Shown here: positions 8,319 through 17,296 of the stretch, in pieces | Position numbering within the stretch: the stretch's first letter is position 1 | How the letters are laid out: every line of letters begins with the position of its first letter | Assembly (NCBI RefSeq): GCF_001435575.1 | Contig: NZ_AZEA01000001.1 | Coordinates: 186,001-250,000 of the forward strand | Direction: 5' to 3' | Origin: Lentilactobacillus sunkii DSM 19904 | GTDB lineage: Bacteria; Bacillota; Bacilli; Lactobacillales; Lactobacillaceae | DNA: 64,000 nt | The notes under the pieces: model-generated | The model's input: only the letters and a program-made list of their open reading frames with translations | Told to the model about the DNA's origin: nothing | Database searches by the model: none | Translations under genes and position numbers: made by a program

Positions 8319-8972
8319 ATGGTGATAATAACAGCAGGAATGATTGGTGTCGGTAAGACCACCTTAACCGGAAAAATTGCAGAGCATTTAGGATCAAAAG
8401 CTTTTTTTGAGCCCGTTGGTGATAATCCGGTTCTACCACTTTATTACTCTAATCCAAAACAATACGGATTTTTACTTCAAATATACTTCTTAAACAAGCG
8501 CTTTTCTATGATCAAACAGGCACTGAATGACGACAATAATGTCTTGGATCGTTCGATTTACGAAGACGCCCTATTTACCCGGGAAAACAATGCCCAGGGA
8601 AACATCACGGATACAGAACTTTCCGTTTACCTCAAGTTATTAAATAACATGATGGCTGAATTGGATGAACTGCCGAAGAAAGCCCCTGATTTGCTCGTGT
8701 ATGCAGATAGTGACTTCGATACTATCAAGCACCGAATCAAGAAGCGCGGCCGTGATTACGAGCAATTTGACGACAATCCAAGCCTTCAGGAGTATTACTT
8801 CAAAATGTGGGCAGCGTACAAAAAGTGGTTTCAAGAATATGATGTCAGCCCTAAAATGAAAATCGATCTACAAAAGTATGACCTTTCAGATCCGAAGAAC
8901 GTTGATATCGTCCTTCGCCAGATTGACGATGCCTTGGATAAAATTCGCCAACCGCAAAGTGAAACACTATAA
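8319..8972 (+). CDS. Deoxynucleoside kinase (deoxyadenosine/deoxyguanosine kinase family)
   Basis: This 217-residue protein opens with the P-loop AGMIGVGKTTLT and has the dNK lid and substrate features FFEPVGDNP, LDRSIYEDALFTREN (the DRS motif) and KRGRDYEQFDDNPSLQEYY. It would phosphorylate deoxypurine nucleosides, or deoxycytidine, for dNTP salvage. Lactobacilli usually carry one or two such kinases (dAK/dGK), and the exact specificity is not visible. The ATG at 8319 follows GAGGGG. The two NrdR-like boxes upstream suggest control by dNTP status. Confidence 0.92.
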   Translation: MVIITAGMIGVGKTTLTGKIAEHLGSKAFFEPVGDNPVLPLYYSNPKQYGFLLQIYFLNKRFSMIKQALNDDNNVLDRSIYEDALFTRENNAQGNITDTELSVYLKLLNNMMAELDELPKKAPDLLVYADSDFDTIKHRIKKRGRDYEQFDDNPSLQEYYFKMWAAYKKWFQEYDVSPKMKIDLQKYDLSDPKNVDIVLRQIDDALDKIRQPQSETL

Positions 8973-8973
8973 C

Positions 8974-9007
8974 AAAAAATGAAGGCAAATTTGTCTTCAT
9001 TTTTTTA
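8974..9007. terminator. Bidirectional terminator
   Basis: AAAAAATGAAG and CTTCATTTTTTT arms enclose a central CAAATTTG. It lies between two convergent genes and overlaps the last codons of the DUF1835 gene. Confidence 0.85.
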
Positions 9008-9812
9008 CATTCAGTTTAATTTTACCAACTGAAAGACCCACAATCTCTTGTTCATCTGGCTTAAACGCGATACTGCCCTTAGACACCAGGTAATCAATTC
9101 GATGCCGGTACCACCAGGATGGTACAAATGGGTAATTCCCAAGTGTTTCACCAATCACTCTCATAATATTCCGGTATCGATGCTGACTGAGATTAGCTAT
9201 GATGAACCGGTCGTAAAAATCAATTGATTGACTGACTGCCAGTCCGTTAATAATCGTTCGAATCGGGTTATTTTCCCCACGTAACTGCTGCCAGTAATAA
9301 CGATAGGCATCTCGTTGTGATTCCGGCAACTTGGATTCATAGTTGAATAATTTAAGTTCATCAATTCCAGGGGCACTTATTTCACCCAGTCCAGAAATTG
9401 TCAGGAGTTCGTTGTCCAAGGTCGCAAATGCCATCGGAACATGGATGGCCGCCGCTTCAACATCATAATCGAAGAGATAGTCGCATATCCACAAAAAGCC
9501 ACAGTAATCGTCAGCGTTGCCACTCCACCAAATTCGGATTGACTCCCTCTGATCAAGCCCATCATTTAGTGCTCTAAGCATTTTTTTGAGATGAGTAACT
9601 GCCTCGGCCGTATTCTGCTCAGACTCCCTGGTATGCGCGTACTGAATTTTGTACACAGTTTTCCGACTCTCCACAAAGGAGCCCTGACTGATGTCCCCCA
9701 AGCTTAAATACATCGGCATGGATAAAATCTTGTGATCCATCCCTTTTTGCTGATAGTAGTGCTTCAATGTCACCGCAAAACTATCGTTGAATACTACGTC
9801 GATCATGAACAA
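8997..9812 (-). CDS. DUF1835/DUF3658-type protein
   Basis: This 271-residue soluble protein has an N-terminal part typical of DUF1835: VVFNDSFAVTLKHYY, MYLSLGDISQ, then IRIWWSGNADDYCGFLWICDYL. The C-terminal part ends in RVIGETLGNYPFVPSWWYRHRIDYLVSKG, a helical region resembling DUF3658. No catalytic role is established for the family. It has no signal peptide or membrane segment and is transcribed alone, converging on the deoxynucleoside kinase gene. The domain assignment is by eye. Confidence 0.75.
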   Translation of the reverse strand: MFMIDVVFNDSFAVTLKHYYQQKGMDHKILSMPMYLSLGDISQGSFVESRKTVYKIQYAHTRESEQNTAEAVTHLKKMLRALNDGLDQRESIRIWWSGNADDYCGFLWICDYLFDYDVEAAAIHVPMAFATLDNELLTISGLGEISAPGIDELKLFNYESKLPESQRDAYRYYWQQLRGENNPIRTIINGLAVSQSIDFYDRFIIANLSQHRYRNIMRVIGETLGNYPFVPSWWYRHRIDYLVSKGSIAFKPDEQEIVGLSVGKIKLNVKK

Positions 9813-9923
9813 ACCTCACCCTTCAAATTGTCATCTTTCAATGACCCGCTCAGAAAAGTATAACCGTTTTCCAAACTCATATGCAAATTAAATTGAACCA
9901 TAATGTTATAATTTGGACAGAAT

Positions 9924-9941
9924 GTAAATGAATTTATTTAC
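9924..9941. promoter_or_regulatory. Short AT-rich palindrome downstream of a -10 box
   Basis: GTAAAT-GAATTT-ATTTAC lies 12 bases after TATAAT (9907-9912) and 17 bases before the ATG at 9959. The position would suit an operator or a 5' UTR hairpin. No -35 box is convincing. Confidence 0.3.
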
Positions 9942-9958
9942 GTTAAAAGGAGGAAATA

Positions 9959-10312
9959 ATGGCATCTTCAAAGAAATTGAAACTTTCTGCAGCCCAGATT
10001 TGTGGCTGGATTGTATGGTGGCTCGTAACGATTGTCTTGATCGGAGTTGCATTTATCTCATACTTTTTTGGTGATTCCCAGACAGATTCATCCCTATTTT
10101 GGGTTGTCTTGGCGACTTTCGCTGCCCTATACACGATTCAACAAATTCTCGCAGCAATTGCCATTAGGCATCTTCATACAAATAATAATTATGTATGGCC
10201 CATCGTATTGATTGTGATGGCATTTCTGGGGAGCTTTGTCTATGTAATCCCCGGTATATGGGCACTGATTGTTAACAATCCACAAAGAAATTCTCCTGAA
10301 AATTCAAATTGA
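9959..10312 (+). CDS. Three-helix membrane protein of unknown function
   Basis: This 117-residue protein has three hydrophobic segments at about 11-36 (ICGWIVWWLVTIVLIGVAFISYFF), 46-68 and 80-105 (YVWPIVLIVMAFLGSFVYVIPGIWALIV). Basic residues cluster at the N-terminus and an Asn/Pro-rich tail ends the protein. The ATG follows AAGGAGG at a good distance. I do not recognise a family. It stands alone between divergent and convergent neighbours, with its own TATAAT box and terminator. Confidence 0.75.
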   Translation: MASSKKLKLSAAQICGWIVWWLVTIVLIGVAFISYFFGDSQTDSSLFWVVLATFAALYTIQQILAAIAIRHLHTNNNYVWPIVLIVMAFLGSFVYVIPGIWALIVNNPQRNSPENSN

Positions 10313-10328
10313 ATCATGATTTCCACAC

Positions 10329-10382
10329 AAAAGCAGAGGAGTGATTCAGCCATCAATGGCCAAATCACTTCTCTGCTTTTTT
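10329..10382. terminator. Terminator after the membrane-protein gene
   Basis: AAAAGCAGAG-AGTGATT pairs with AATCACT-CTCTGCTTTTTT around a 15-base loop. The symmetric A and T tracts make it usable from both strands, which suits the convergent usp gene. Confidence 0.85.
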
Positions 10383-10437
10383 AGATAATTATTTGGAATC
10401 GAATTCAGTTTGGAAATCAACTCATGCCCTACAGCGT

Positions 10438-10902
10438 TTAGTCCCGATGGACCACAAACACATCACAAGGGGCCTGGGCAATCACAAAAGCTGCAGTGGA
10501 ACCCATTGTCATTCGATCAACAAAGTTTGCCCCAGTGGCTCCCACAACGATAGCATCGATGCCCTCATCGTCAACAATTTCATGAGCCAGCTTGTTTTTG
10601 GGATCGCCGGCCGTCACAAAAGCATTCACTTCAAGGCCCCGGTCTTTTGCCAACAGCTCATATTTATGAACCAAACGTTGGAATCGTGACGTTACTTCAT
10701 CAATTGTTGACTGATTTGCGTTTCCAAACCCAATTAAAGCGGCCTTGGAAACTCCGAGAATTTCCCGATCATTGATAACCGCTACGATTGTCAGTTTGGC
10801 GTGGTTATGCTCAGCAATTGTGACAGCCTTTCTAACCGCTTTGGCAGCCGTCTTTGAACCATCAATTCCAACTAAAATATTCGAATAATTAAAGCTCATC
10901 AT
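10438..10902 (-). CDS. Universal stress protein (UspA family)
   Basis: About 154 residues. The Usp fold starts NILVGIDGSKTAAKAV and ends with the ATP-binding loop GATG-x9-GST (GATGANFVDRMTMGST) near residues 125-140, then AFVIAQAPCDVFVV. ATP-binding Usp proteins are induced by starvation and acid stress; the molecular role is not settled. The open frame extends to a GTG at 10911, but GAGGTGG overlaps that codon, so the ATG at 10902 is preferred. It follows pepV by 20 bp and is probably co-transcribed. Confidence 0.93.
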   Translation of the reverse strand: MMSFNYSNILVGIDGSKTAAKAVRKAVTIAEHNHAKLTIVAVINDREILGVSKAALIGFGNANQSTIDEVTSRFQRLVHKYELLAKDRGLEVNAFVTAGDPKNKLAHEIVDDEGIDAIVVGATGANFVDRMTMGSTAAFVIAQAPCDVFVVHRD

Positions 10903-10922
10903 GGGTACCACCTCAAATGTCT

Positions 10923-12326
10923 TTACTTAGCGGTCAACTCATAAATTGACTGACCATAGATTGCCATTGCTTTGATCAAATCATCAATTGGCTGAAATTC
11001 ATTCGCTTGGTGCATGGTATCTTGCGCGTTCGGGAATAAAGCACCAAAAGCAACTCCTCGTTTCATTAATCGAGCATATGTCCCGCCGCCAACCACTTCT
11101 GGTTTGGATTTGGTATCATCGGTTTGTTCCTGGTAAACGTTCATTAAAGTGCTGACAATCGGATCGTTGGGATCAACATAGTGGGTTCCCATGTTGTTAA
11201 TTTCCTTGACTTCACCATCATGCTTGCCGGCAGCTTCTTTCAGATGGGACAAAATTTCCTTATCATCGGTTCCTTTTGGATAACGGAAGTTGGTATTAAC
11301 ACTGCCGCCATGCTGCATATCAAATTTCATAATTCCAATGTTCATTGTGACATCACCCATGACATCATCCACATGATCGGCGCCGATTTTGACAGCACGT
11401 GAATCATCGTGTAAGTCCTCAGCAAGATAAGCGATAAAGGATTTCGCTGCACCTTCAAAAGCAAATTCATTTAAGAACTTAGCCATGTAGGTTCCCGCGT
11501 TGACCCCATTTTTAGGCTCCATTGCATGAGCTGCCTTTCCCTTAATGTGAAGAGCTACGCCATCTCCAGTGGCTTTTACATCACCTGCAAGTGGGTTCTT
11601 ATCCAAAAAAGCGGTGAATGCATCAACAAACTTTTCGTTATCACTAACTTCAACTAAAGCGGTAGCATTTCCAGGAACCATATTTGGACGTAAGCCGGAA
11701 TCGAATTCTCTCAGGGTGTAGTCGGAACCATTAGTATGACCAAAAGTTGTCACGTATGTTGCATTCCCTTTTTCACCGTTAATCAAAGGAAATTCTGCAT
11801 CAGGTGAAAAGCCAAATGTTGGTTCCGGTTCAACTTCAAAGTAATGTTTCATTCCAGTCCATTCGCTTTCCTCATCAGTACCGATAATGAGGCGAATTTT
11901 CATATTTGGAACAATATTGTTGTCTTTCAACATTTTCAAGCCATAATAGGCTGCCAATGCGGGTCCCTTATCGTCAGAAGCTCCGCGACCAAATACTTTG
12001 CCGTCTTTTTCGATCATTGTAAATGGGTCGGTGTCCCAACCATCTCCTGCTGGCATCACATCGGCGTGAGCTTGCATGGCCATGGTCCGATCACCGGATC
12101 CATACTCAATATAACCGACGATATTATCAATATTCTTGGTAGTAAAGCCATCACGATCACCAAATGATAAAAATTTCAGCATCGCTTTAGTCGGACCTTC
12201 ACCCAAAGGATATTCATCTGTCTTGTGTTCGTCGTCACGGACACTGTTGATACTGATCAAATCTTTTAAATCTTTCAAGTAGTCAGCTTTATAATTCTGG
12301 GCACTCTTTTTCCAATCAACTGTCAT
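10923..12326 (-). CDS. pepV: Dipeptidase PepV (M20 family)
   Basis: This 467-residue cytosolic dinuclear-zinc dipeptidase releases amino acids from a broad range of dipeptides (carnosinase-like), the last step of casein or peptide use in lactobacilli. M20 motifs visible: AHADVMPAGDGW with metal-binding His and Asp, GRGASDDKGP with the bridging Asp, GTDEESEW with the catalytic and ligand Glu pair, then SPDAEFPLINGEKG and the C-terminal GGGTYAR. The length equals known PepV. A TTGACA-type promoter lies upstream and a usp gene follows on the same strand. Confidence 0.96.
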   Translation of the reverse strand: MTVDWKKSAQNYKADYLKDLKDLISINSVRDDEHKTDEYPLGEGPTKAMLKFLSFGDRDGFTTKNIDNIVGYIEYGSGDRTMAMQAHADVMPAGDGWDTDPFTMIEKDGKVFGRGASDDKGPALAAYYGLKMLKDNNIVPNMKIRLIIGTDEESEWTGMKHYFEVEPEPTFGFSPDAEFPLINGEKGNATYVTTFGHTNGSDYTLREFDSGLRPNMVPGNATALVEVSDNEKFVDAFTAFLDKNPLAGDVKATGDGVALHIKGKAAHAMEPKNGVNAGTYMAKFLNEFAFEGAAKSFIAYLAEDLHDDSRAVKIGADHVDDVMGDVTMNIGIMKFDMQHGGSVNTNFRYPKGTDDKEILSHLKEAAGKHDGEVKEINNMGTHYVDPNDPIVSTLMNVYQEQTDDTKSKPEVVGGGTYARLMKRGVAFGALFPNAQDTMHQANEFQPIDDLIKAMAIYGQSIYELTAK

Positions 12327-12369
12327 TTTGTCTCGCTCCTGTTCATTTCTTATAATTCAATTTTATCAC

Positions 12370-12399
12370 ACTATGCCGGACACGTTTCTAATCTGTCAA
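12370..12399 (-). promoter_or_regulatory. Probable promoter of pepV
   Basis: On the minus strand, TTGACA (12394-12399) and CATAGT (12370-12375) are 18 bases apart, about 45 bases before the pepV start. Confidence 0.5.
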
Positions 12400-12452
12400 T
12401 TGCTGGAATGCTATAATTGAGTTGAGTACAGATTTTGATGGGAGATCTGATA

Positions 12453-13292
12453 ATGGTAAAAGTTAAAAAAATCACAAAAAGCATCCTCAATGAAGTCATA
12501 AGAAAGCGCCCCGCAAACAGCTTTAAGGGCACATACGGAAAGATTGTCTTAATCGGCGGCAGCCAGAATTTTGGTGGTGCAATCGTAATGGCCTCACTGG
12601 CAGCAGTTTATTCTGGTGCCGGGTTAGTCACGACTGTAACCGACCCCAGCAACCAAACAAGCCTCCACGACTGGCTGCCTGAAGCGATGTTCGTCGATTG
12701 GAACCAATTCGACCACGCCAAACCGATTATTGAAGCAGCCGACGTGATCGTGATCGGTCCAGGTTTGGGAACTGATAATCATGCATTCGATTTGTTAAAA
12801 GCAGTCTTTCAGATTGTAAAAAAAGGGCAAAAGTTGATCATTGACGGCTCCGCACTGACATTACTTGCATCTAACAACTTGCCGTTGCCAAAGGACTCTT
12901 TAAATATCCTAACGCCGCATCAAATGGAATGGCAGAGAGTGTCAGGTATCAAGATTGCCGATCAAACTCCTGACGCCAATCAAAAAGCTGCAGAACAATT
13001 ACATGCAATTGTTGTGGTCAAATCACACCGAACTCAAGTATATGAGGGAACCGACATCTTTGAAAATACCGGTGGAACCCCTGCTCAGGCCACCGGTGGG
13101 ATGGGTGACACGCTAGCCGGAATGGTTGGTGGCTTTACTGCTCAATTTAAAGATACGCCAAAAGCTGTTCTCGCGGCTGTATACTCACATAGTGCAATCG
13201 CCGATAAACTGGCTGAAAAACAATATGTCGTTCTGCCTCACCAAATCAGTGAGTCCCTGCCTAAGTTTATGCATAAGAACCAAGCTGAATAA
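12453..13292 (+). CDS. nnrD: ADP/ATP-dependent NAD(P)H-hydrate dehydratase
   Basis: This 279-residue ribokinase-like protein repairs hydrated NADH and NADPH by ATP- or ADP-dependent dehydration in the cytosol. It shows KGTYGKIVLIGGSQNFGGA at the N-terminus, VIGPGLGTD, LTPHQMEW, and the nucleotide/catalytic loop ATGGMGDTLAG with catalytic Asp near the C-terminus. The open frame begins at a TTG at 12435, but GGGAG at 12440 points to the ATG at 12453. The epimerase partner domain (NnrE) is not fused, unlike the E. coli enzyme. Confidence 0.94.
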   Translation: MVKVKKITKSILNEVIRKRPANSFKGTYGKIVLIGGSQNFGGAIVMASLAAVYSGAGLVTTVTDPSNQTSLHDWLPEAMFVDWNQFDHAKPIIEAADVIVIGPGLGTDNHAFDLLKAVFQIVKKGQKLIIDGSALTLLASNNLPLPKDSLNILTPHQMEWQRVSGIKIADQTPDANQKAAEQLHAIVVVKSHRTQVYEGTDIFENTGGTPAQATGGMGDTLAGMVGGFTAQFKDTPKAVLAAVYSHSAIADKLAEKQYVVLPHQISESLPKFMHKNQAE

Positions 13293-13310
13293 CTGGCGCA
13301 TGATAGACAA

Positions 13311-13345
13311 ACATCCTCCAGAAATAAATCCTGGAGGATGTTTTT
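13311..13345. terminator. Bidirectional terminator
   Basis: ACATCCTCCAG pairs with CTGGAGGATGT around a short AT-rich loop, followed by TTTTT. It lies between convergent nnrD and the flippase gene. Confidence 0.88.
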
Positions 13346-13347
13346 GA

Positions 13348-14997
13348 TTATTCAATTTTTAACAAACGTCTTAATTTATCGCTTCTTGGGCCCAAAATCA
13401 TATCAGCAATCCGACTTTTAAGGGATAGATAAATATAAATCATTCCACCAACTCCAACAGCGATCAAAGTCACAATTAAGCTGATGACTCTTCCAAATGG
13501 ATTTCCGATCAACTGGACGATAAAGTTCAAACCGTAAACAGTCATTAACGTGGCTGCATACATAAACAAAGAATACTTGGCAATCTTTCGAAAGCCGATA
13601 TCGAGCATATTTTTTTCAAAACCAAAATGACGATTCATGTATCTCAAAATCAACCAGTTAGCAACTGTCAATCCGATTCCTGTTGATAACAGCGGACCAA
13701 ATGAACCCAGAAAATACGTACATGGCCACTGAAGAATAAACTTAACCACGGTCCCCATTGCAAAGAATTTAACTGCCCGCCGATTTTGAGACAAGCCTTG
13801 CATCACAGCCGATATCACAACAAACATCCCCATCGGAATGGAAATAATCGATGAGAATGTCAGAATGTTGGCACCCAAAGCCTGATGAGTGGTTCCATAA
13901 AAGACCCGGTTAAGCGGTCCGGCAATCGCAGCCATTCCCAAGGCAGCTGGGATCATCACAAACATGAATAGTGCTAAAACATTAGAATTCTGTTTACGGA
14001 TCTCTGTCTTGTCCCCATTAGTCAGTGCCTCTGAAAGCATTGGCACAGCGGTAATGGCCAAGGCCGACGATAACGATATGGTAATCATAATCAATTTGTT
14101 GGAATTAACGGCGAACATTGCATATAGATCGGACAGGGTCGCATAGTTATAGTTTGTCGCCGCCCGCATAATTTTGAAAAAGGTGAATTGATCAATCAGC
14201 ATAAAAATTGTAATACCGGCACCCAAAATGATAAATGGGACAGCCTGGGCAATGATTTCCTGATATAATTGTCTTGCTTCAACGTGGATATCATTATTGC
14301 TGTGCTTAACCAAATGGTGAAAGTCTTCTCGCCGCCTAAGATAGTAACCCCCCAATGTTGCAAGACCGGCTACTGCTCCGACAAATGCAGCAAAAGTTGA
14401 TTGCGCAACGGCATGCACCCAGCTGCCATGGAGCACCTGCATCATAATGAATGCTGTTATCAGCATGTAGGCAACCCGGGCAAGTTGTTCCACAAATTGT
14501 GAGATCGCTGAAGGAGCCATTTGCTGATAACCCTGAAAATATCCCCGAGTTAAGCTCATCGTGGGAATAATCAAAATCGCCCAGGCAAGTGAATGCAGAA
14601 CCGGAATAACGTTTGGATTGCCACCATCAATCAGTGGTGCTCCAAAGTAAAGTATCAGCGCACAAATGAGGCCGGTTGCCACTGCAAGAACCAGTCCCCG
14701 CTTATATAACCTTACCCCCACTCCGTACTCATTGAGCGCGTTATAATGAGCGACCTGCTTGGCAATTGCGGAAGGGATTCCGGCAATCGCGGCAATCAGG
14801 AAAAAGCTATAAATGTTATAACCCAATCCATAAAGGGCGTTGGCACGGAAAAAATAATTTCCAAACCAAATCCCCCATGGAATAATGTAAACTGCACCTA
14901 AAAATCTGCTGAGAATGCTCCCGGCTGTCATCCAAGCTGATCCGGACAACATTTGGTCGCGAGATTTTTCAGACCGGTTTTGATTATTGTCAATCAT
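13348..14997 (-). CDS. MurJ/YtgP-type lipid II flippase (MOP superfamily)
   Basis: This 549-residue integral membrane protein of about 14 helices opens GSAWMTAGSILSRFLGAVYIIPW, a typical start of the SpoVB/MurJ group in the MOP exporter superfamily. B. subtilis YtgP, of nearly the same length, flips the peptidoglycan precursor lipid II, so the same role is likely here, though other polysaccharide lipid intermediates are possible. The open frame extends 22 codons further, but AGTAGGA before the ATG at 14997 supports the shorter form. No adjacent wall-synthesis gene. Confidence 0.88.
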   Translation of the reverse strand: MIDNNQNRSEKSRDQMLSGSAWMTAGSILSRFLGAVYIIPWGIWFGNYFFRANALYGLGYNIYSFFLIAAIAGIPSAIAKQVAHYNALNEYGVGVRLYKRGLVLAVATGLICALILYFGAPLIDGGNPNVIPVLHSLAWAILIIPTMSLTRGYFQGYQQMAPSAISQFVEQLARVAYMLITAFIMMQVLHGSWVHAVAQSTFAAFVGAVAGLATLGGYYLRRREDFHHLVKHSNNDIHVEARQLYQEIIAQAVPFIILGAGITIFMLIDQFTFFKIMRAATNYNYATLSDLYAMFAVNSNKLIMITISLSSALAITAVPMLSEALTNGDKTEIRKQNSNVLALFMFVMIPAALGMAAIAGPLNRVFYGTTHQALGANILTFSSIISIPMGMFVVISAVMQGLSQNRRAVKFFAMGTVVKFILQWPCTYFLGSFGPLLSTGIGLTVANWLILRYMNRHFGFEKNMLDIGFRKIAKYSLFMYAATLMTVYGLNFIVQLIGNPFGRVISLIVTLIAVGVGGMIYIYLSLKSRIADMILGPRSDKLRRLLKIE

Positions 14998-15129
14998 GGT
15001 TGTTCCTACTTTCATATACTTTGACACTCGTTTCATTTTAATAAAGTTGGCGTGTAATAGCAATCATCGCCTTATATATTAAAAATTACTTAAGCATCAG
15101 ATGTTTTCTTACGATGTAATGAAAAAGTA

Positions 15130-15159
15130 TTGTCACGGGTGCCCTAAATGCACTAGAAT
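15130..15159 (+). promoter_or_regulatory. Probable promoter of the acyltransferase operon
   Basis: TTGTCA (15130-15135) and TAGAAT (15154-15159) are 18 bases apart, about 43 bases before the GTG start. Confidence 0.55.
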
Positions 15160-15201
15160 ATTTTTATATGTGGTCTTAATAATTTTCGAGGTGAAATTCT
15201 T

Positions 15202-16230
15202 GTGAGTAAAAAAAGAATCGAGTGGATTGACGTTGCCAAAGCAGTCGGAATTGTTGCGGTTGTATTTGGACACGCCATGACACGACATGGAACCATGTTT
15301 CATTTTCTTTATTGGTGGCATATGCCAATCTTCTTCATCATGGGAGGCTTCTTCTTAAAACCAATCGTTAACAACAATTGGTTTGGCTTTTTCAAAAAAC
15401 GGATTTTACCACTTTTAATTTCGTATTTAATTTGTGGTAGTTTCTTAATCCTTCTATCACACTTTATTCGGGGTGAAAGTTGGTCGTATACAATTTTCTA
15501 CTTTGCCCGCCTATTATATGGTGGTCGAACCCTGAACCATTATCTAAGTGTCTTTTGGTATATCAACGTTTATCTGCTGGCTTTGGTTTTCACATCAATC
15601 GTCATTACATATGTTAAAAACCGGGAAGCTCAAATCATTGTTGCCTTTATCGCACTGATTGTATCCACCAGTTATAAACACATTTATTTCCTATCCTACA
15701 AGTATGTTCCATGGGATTTCGATGTTGCATTCATCGCAATGTTCTTTATGTTGTTTGGATATCTTTATTTCCATAAGATTCAGCAGTTCGTTAAAGACTT
15801 GTGGGTCATTATCCCCGCTGCAATGCTGACCGTCTGGTTATTTTGGATGCAGCATATGGATCGTTTCAATTTTGCATTTTACCTCAAGTCAAAGATTATT
15901 CACGCATCATATCACCACATTGCAATTTCTCGGGTTTCCTACATTACATTCATCCCGATCATCGTTTGTTTAGTCGTCTTTAGTGCCAGCTATTATTTCT
16001 GCAAATTCATGCCTCAATTTATGATCAAACCTGTTCAACTCTTAGGTCAACAGACTTTGGGAATCATGTATCTGCATAAGGCAGTCATTGATATCATTGA
16101 TGAAGCCGGGTATAACGGTGCCATCATGGAAACAGTATTGGCAGTCATTATTTCATTCACCTTGTCACTCATGTATGGCTATGCTAAACGAAAAATAAAA
16201 AATTCTCGTATAAGGCGGTCACTTAGTTGA
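15202..16230 (+). CDS. Acyltransferase 3 family membrane protein
   Basis: This 342-residue protein has about ten transmembrane helices and the family start RIEWIDVAKAVGIVAVVFGHA, which contains the conserved His of acyltransferase-3 enzymes. Relatives O-acetylate sugars in wall polymers, exopolysaccharide or teichoic acid on the outer face of the membrane. The acceptor is unknown. The GTG at 15202 is preceded by GAGGTGA. The next gene overlaps its stop codon by 4 bp, so both are translated from one message. Confidence 0.88.
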   Translation: MSKKRIEWIDVAKAVGIVAVVFGHAMTRHGTMFHFLYWWHMPIFFIMGGFFLKPIVNNNWFGFFKKRILPLLISYLICGSFLILLSHFIRGESWSYTIFYFARLLYGGRTLNHYLSVFWYINVYLLALVFTSIVITYVKNREAQIIVAFIALIVSTSYKHIYFLSYKYVPWDFDVAFIAMFFMLFGYLYFHKIQQFVKDLWVIIPAAMLTVWLFWMQHMDRFNFAFYLKSKIIHASYHHIAISRVSYITFIPIIVCLVVFSASYYFCKFMPQFMIKPVQLLGQQTLGIMYLHKAVIDIIDEAGYNGAIMETVLAVIISFTLSLMYGYAKRKIKNSRIRRSLS

Positions 16231-17180
16231 TAAATTATCGGCGCTCAAGACTTTTGCGAATACTTTACTTTTTAATAGGTGGACTCATAATCTTGGGTTT
16301 CGGTTTCAATATCTGGCAGACACAGCATGCTCAAGACCAATTAAAGGCTAAATATATTGATTCAAGTACCCCCACGATTTTTGTTCATGGCTGGGGAGCA
16401 ACCCTGCGTTCAGAAAAAGATATGATTTCTGCAGCTGAAATAAGCGGTGCTGCCTCTCGGCGAATGATTGTCAGGGTGCGGTCAAACGGTAAATTGGCAG
16501 TCACCGGGACAGTCAAGCCATGGATGATCAACCCGATCATTATGGTCAGAATGGATAATAACCGTGCCGGTGAGGTTCAATACGCCCGCTGGCTGACCAA
16601 AGTTTGTAAACTCCTCAAGGACAAGTATCACGTCAACAAACTAAACTTTGTCGGCCATTCAATGGGGGCTTACGCAGTTATCTATTACAACTTATTGAAC
16701 GGCAATCGAAAGGACCTGCCAAGAACTAATAAGTTGGTTGTGATTGCGGGCCCATACGATGGCATTATGGATAACCATAAATCCAATCAGCCGACTTCCG
16801 GACCATTGATGCAGCTTTGGGATGATGCACCAAACAAAAATAAAATTCTTCCAACAGGTAAGCCGAAAATTATTCATCCTGAATTTCAAATGCTCTATCG
16901 GCTCCGGCACAATTTCCCACGTCAAGCCAGAGTGTTGAACATTTACGGCAACCTTGGTGACGGATCAAACTCGGATGGCGTCGTTACAAACGCCTCTGCC
17001 CTGTCTCTGGGATATGTATTACGTGATCATGTCAGCTTTTACCAAACCTTCGTAGCGTTTGGACCGAAAGCCCAACATAGTGCGCTTCATAATAACAACA
17101 TGGCGGTCAACAAGATATTAACCGAGTTCATCTGGGACAAGAATTATCGTGATAGTTCAGCAAGTGAATTGATGCAGTAA
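16227..17180 (+). CDS. DUF915-type alpha/beta hydrolase, membrane anchored or secreted
   Basis: This 317-residue protein has an N-terminal hydrophobic segment (ILYFLIGGLIILGFGFNIW) and a serine hydrolase fold: FVHGWGATLRSE gives the oxyanion region and FVGHSMGAYAVIYY the nucleophile elbow GHSMG. A late Asp (DGSNSDGVV) and His (HSALHNN) could complete the triad. This matches the DUF915 cell-surface hydrolases common in lactobacilli. It starts at a TTG overlapping the acyltransferase stop, so the pair may add and remove ester groups on the same surface polymer; that link is inference. Confidence 0.85.
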   Translation: MINYRRSRLLRILYFLIGGLIILGFGFNIWQTQHAQDQLKAKYIDSSTPTIFVHGWGATLRSEKDMISAAEISGAASRRMIVRVRSNGKLAVTGTVKPWMINPIIMVRMDNNRAGEVQYARWLTKVCKLLKDKYHVNKLNFVGHSMGAYAVIYYNLLNGNRKDLPRTNKLVVIAGPYDGIMDNHKSNQPTSGPLMQLWDDAPNKNKILPTGKPKIIHPEFQMLYRLRHNFPRQARVLNIYGNLGDGSNSDGVVTNASALSLGYVLRDHVSFYQTFVAFGPKAQHSALHNNNMAVNKILTEFIWDKNYRDSSASELMQ

Positions 17181-17186
17181 AACATC

Positions 17187-17225
17187 AAACGGACGGAATC
17201 CAAAATCTGGATTCCGTCCGTTTTT
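17187..17225 (+). terminator. Terminator of the acyltransferase-hydrolase pair
   Basis: AAACGGACGGAATCC pairs with GGATTCCGTCCGTTT around a six-base loop, followed by TTTTTC. Confidence 0.9.
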
Positions 17226-17244
17226 CTGACTCTTTATGGCCATC

Positions 17245-17286
17245 AAAAAAGTGGCTAAGGTTTAACAACCTCAACCGCTCACTTTG
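17245..17286 (-). terminator. Probable leuS terminator
   Basis: On the minus strand AAAGTG pairs with CACTTT and inner AGGTT with AACCT, with internal mismatches, followed by TTTTTTG. Confidence 0.55.
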
Positions 17287-17296
17287 AAAAATTCAA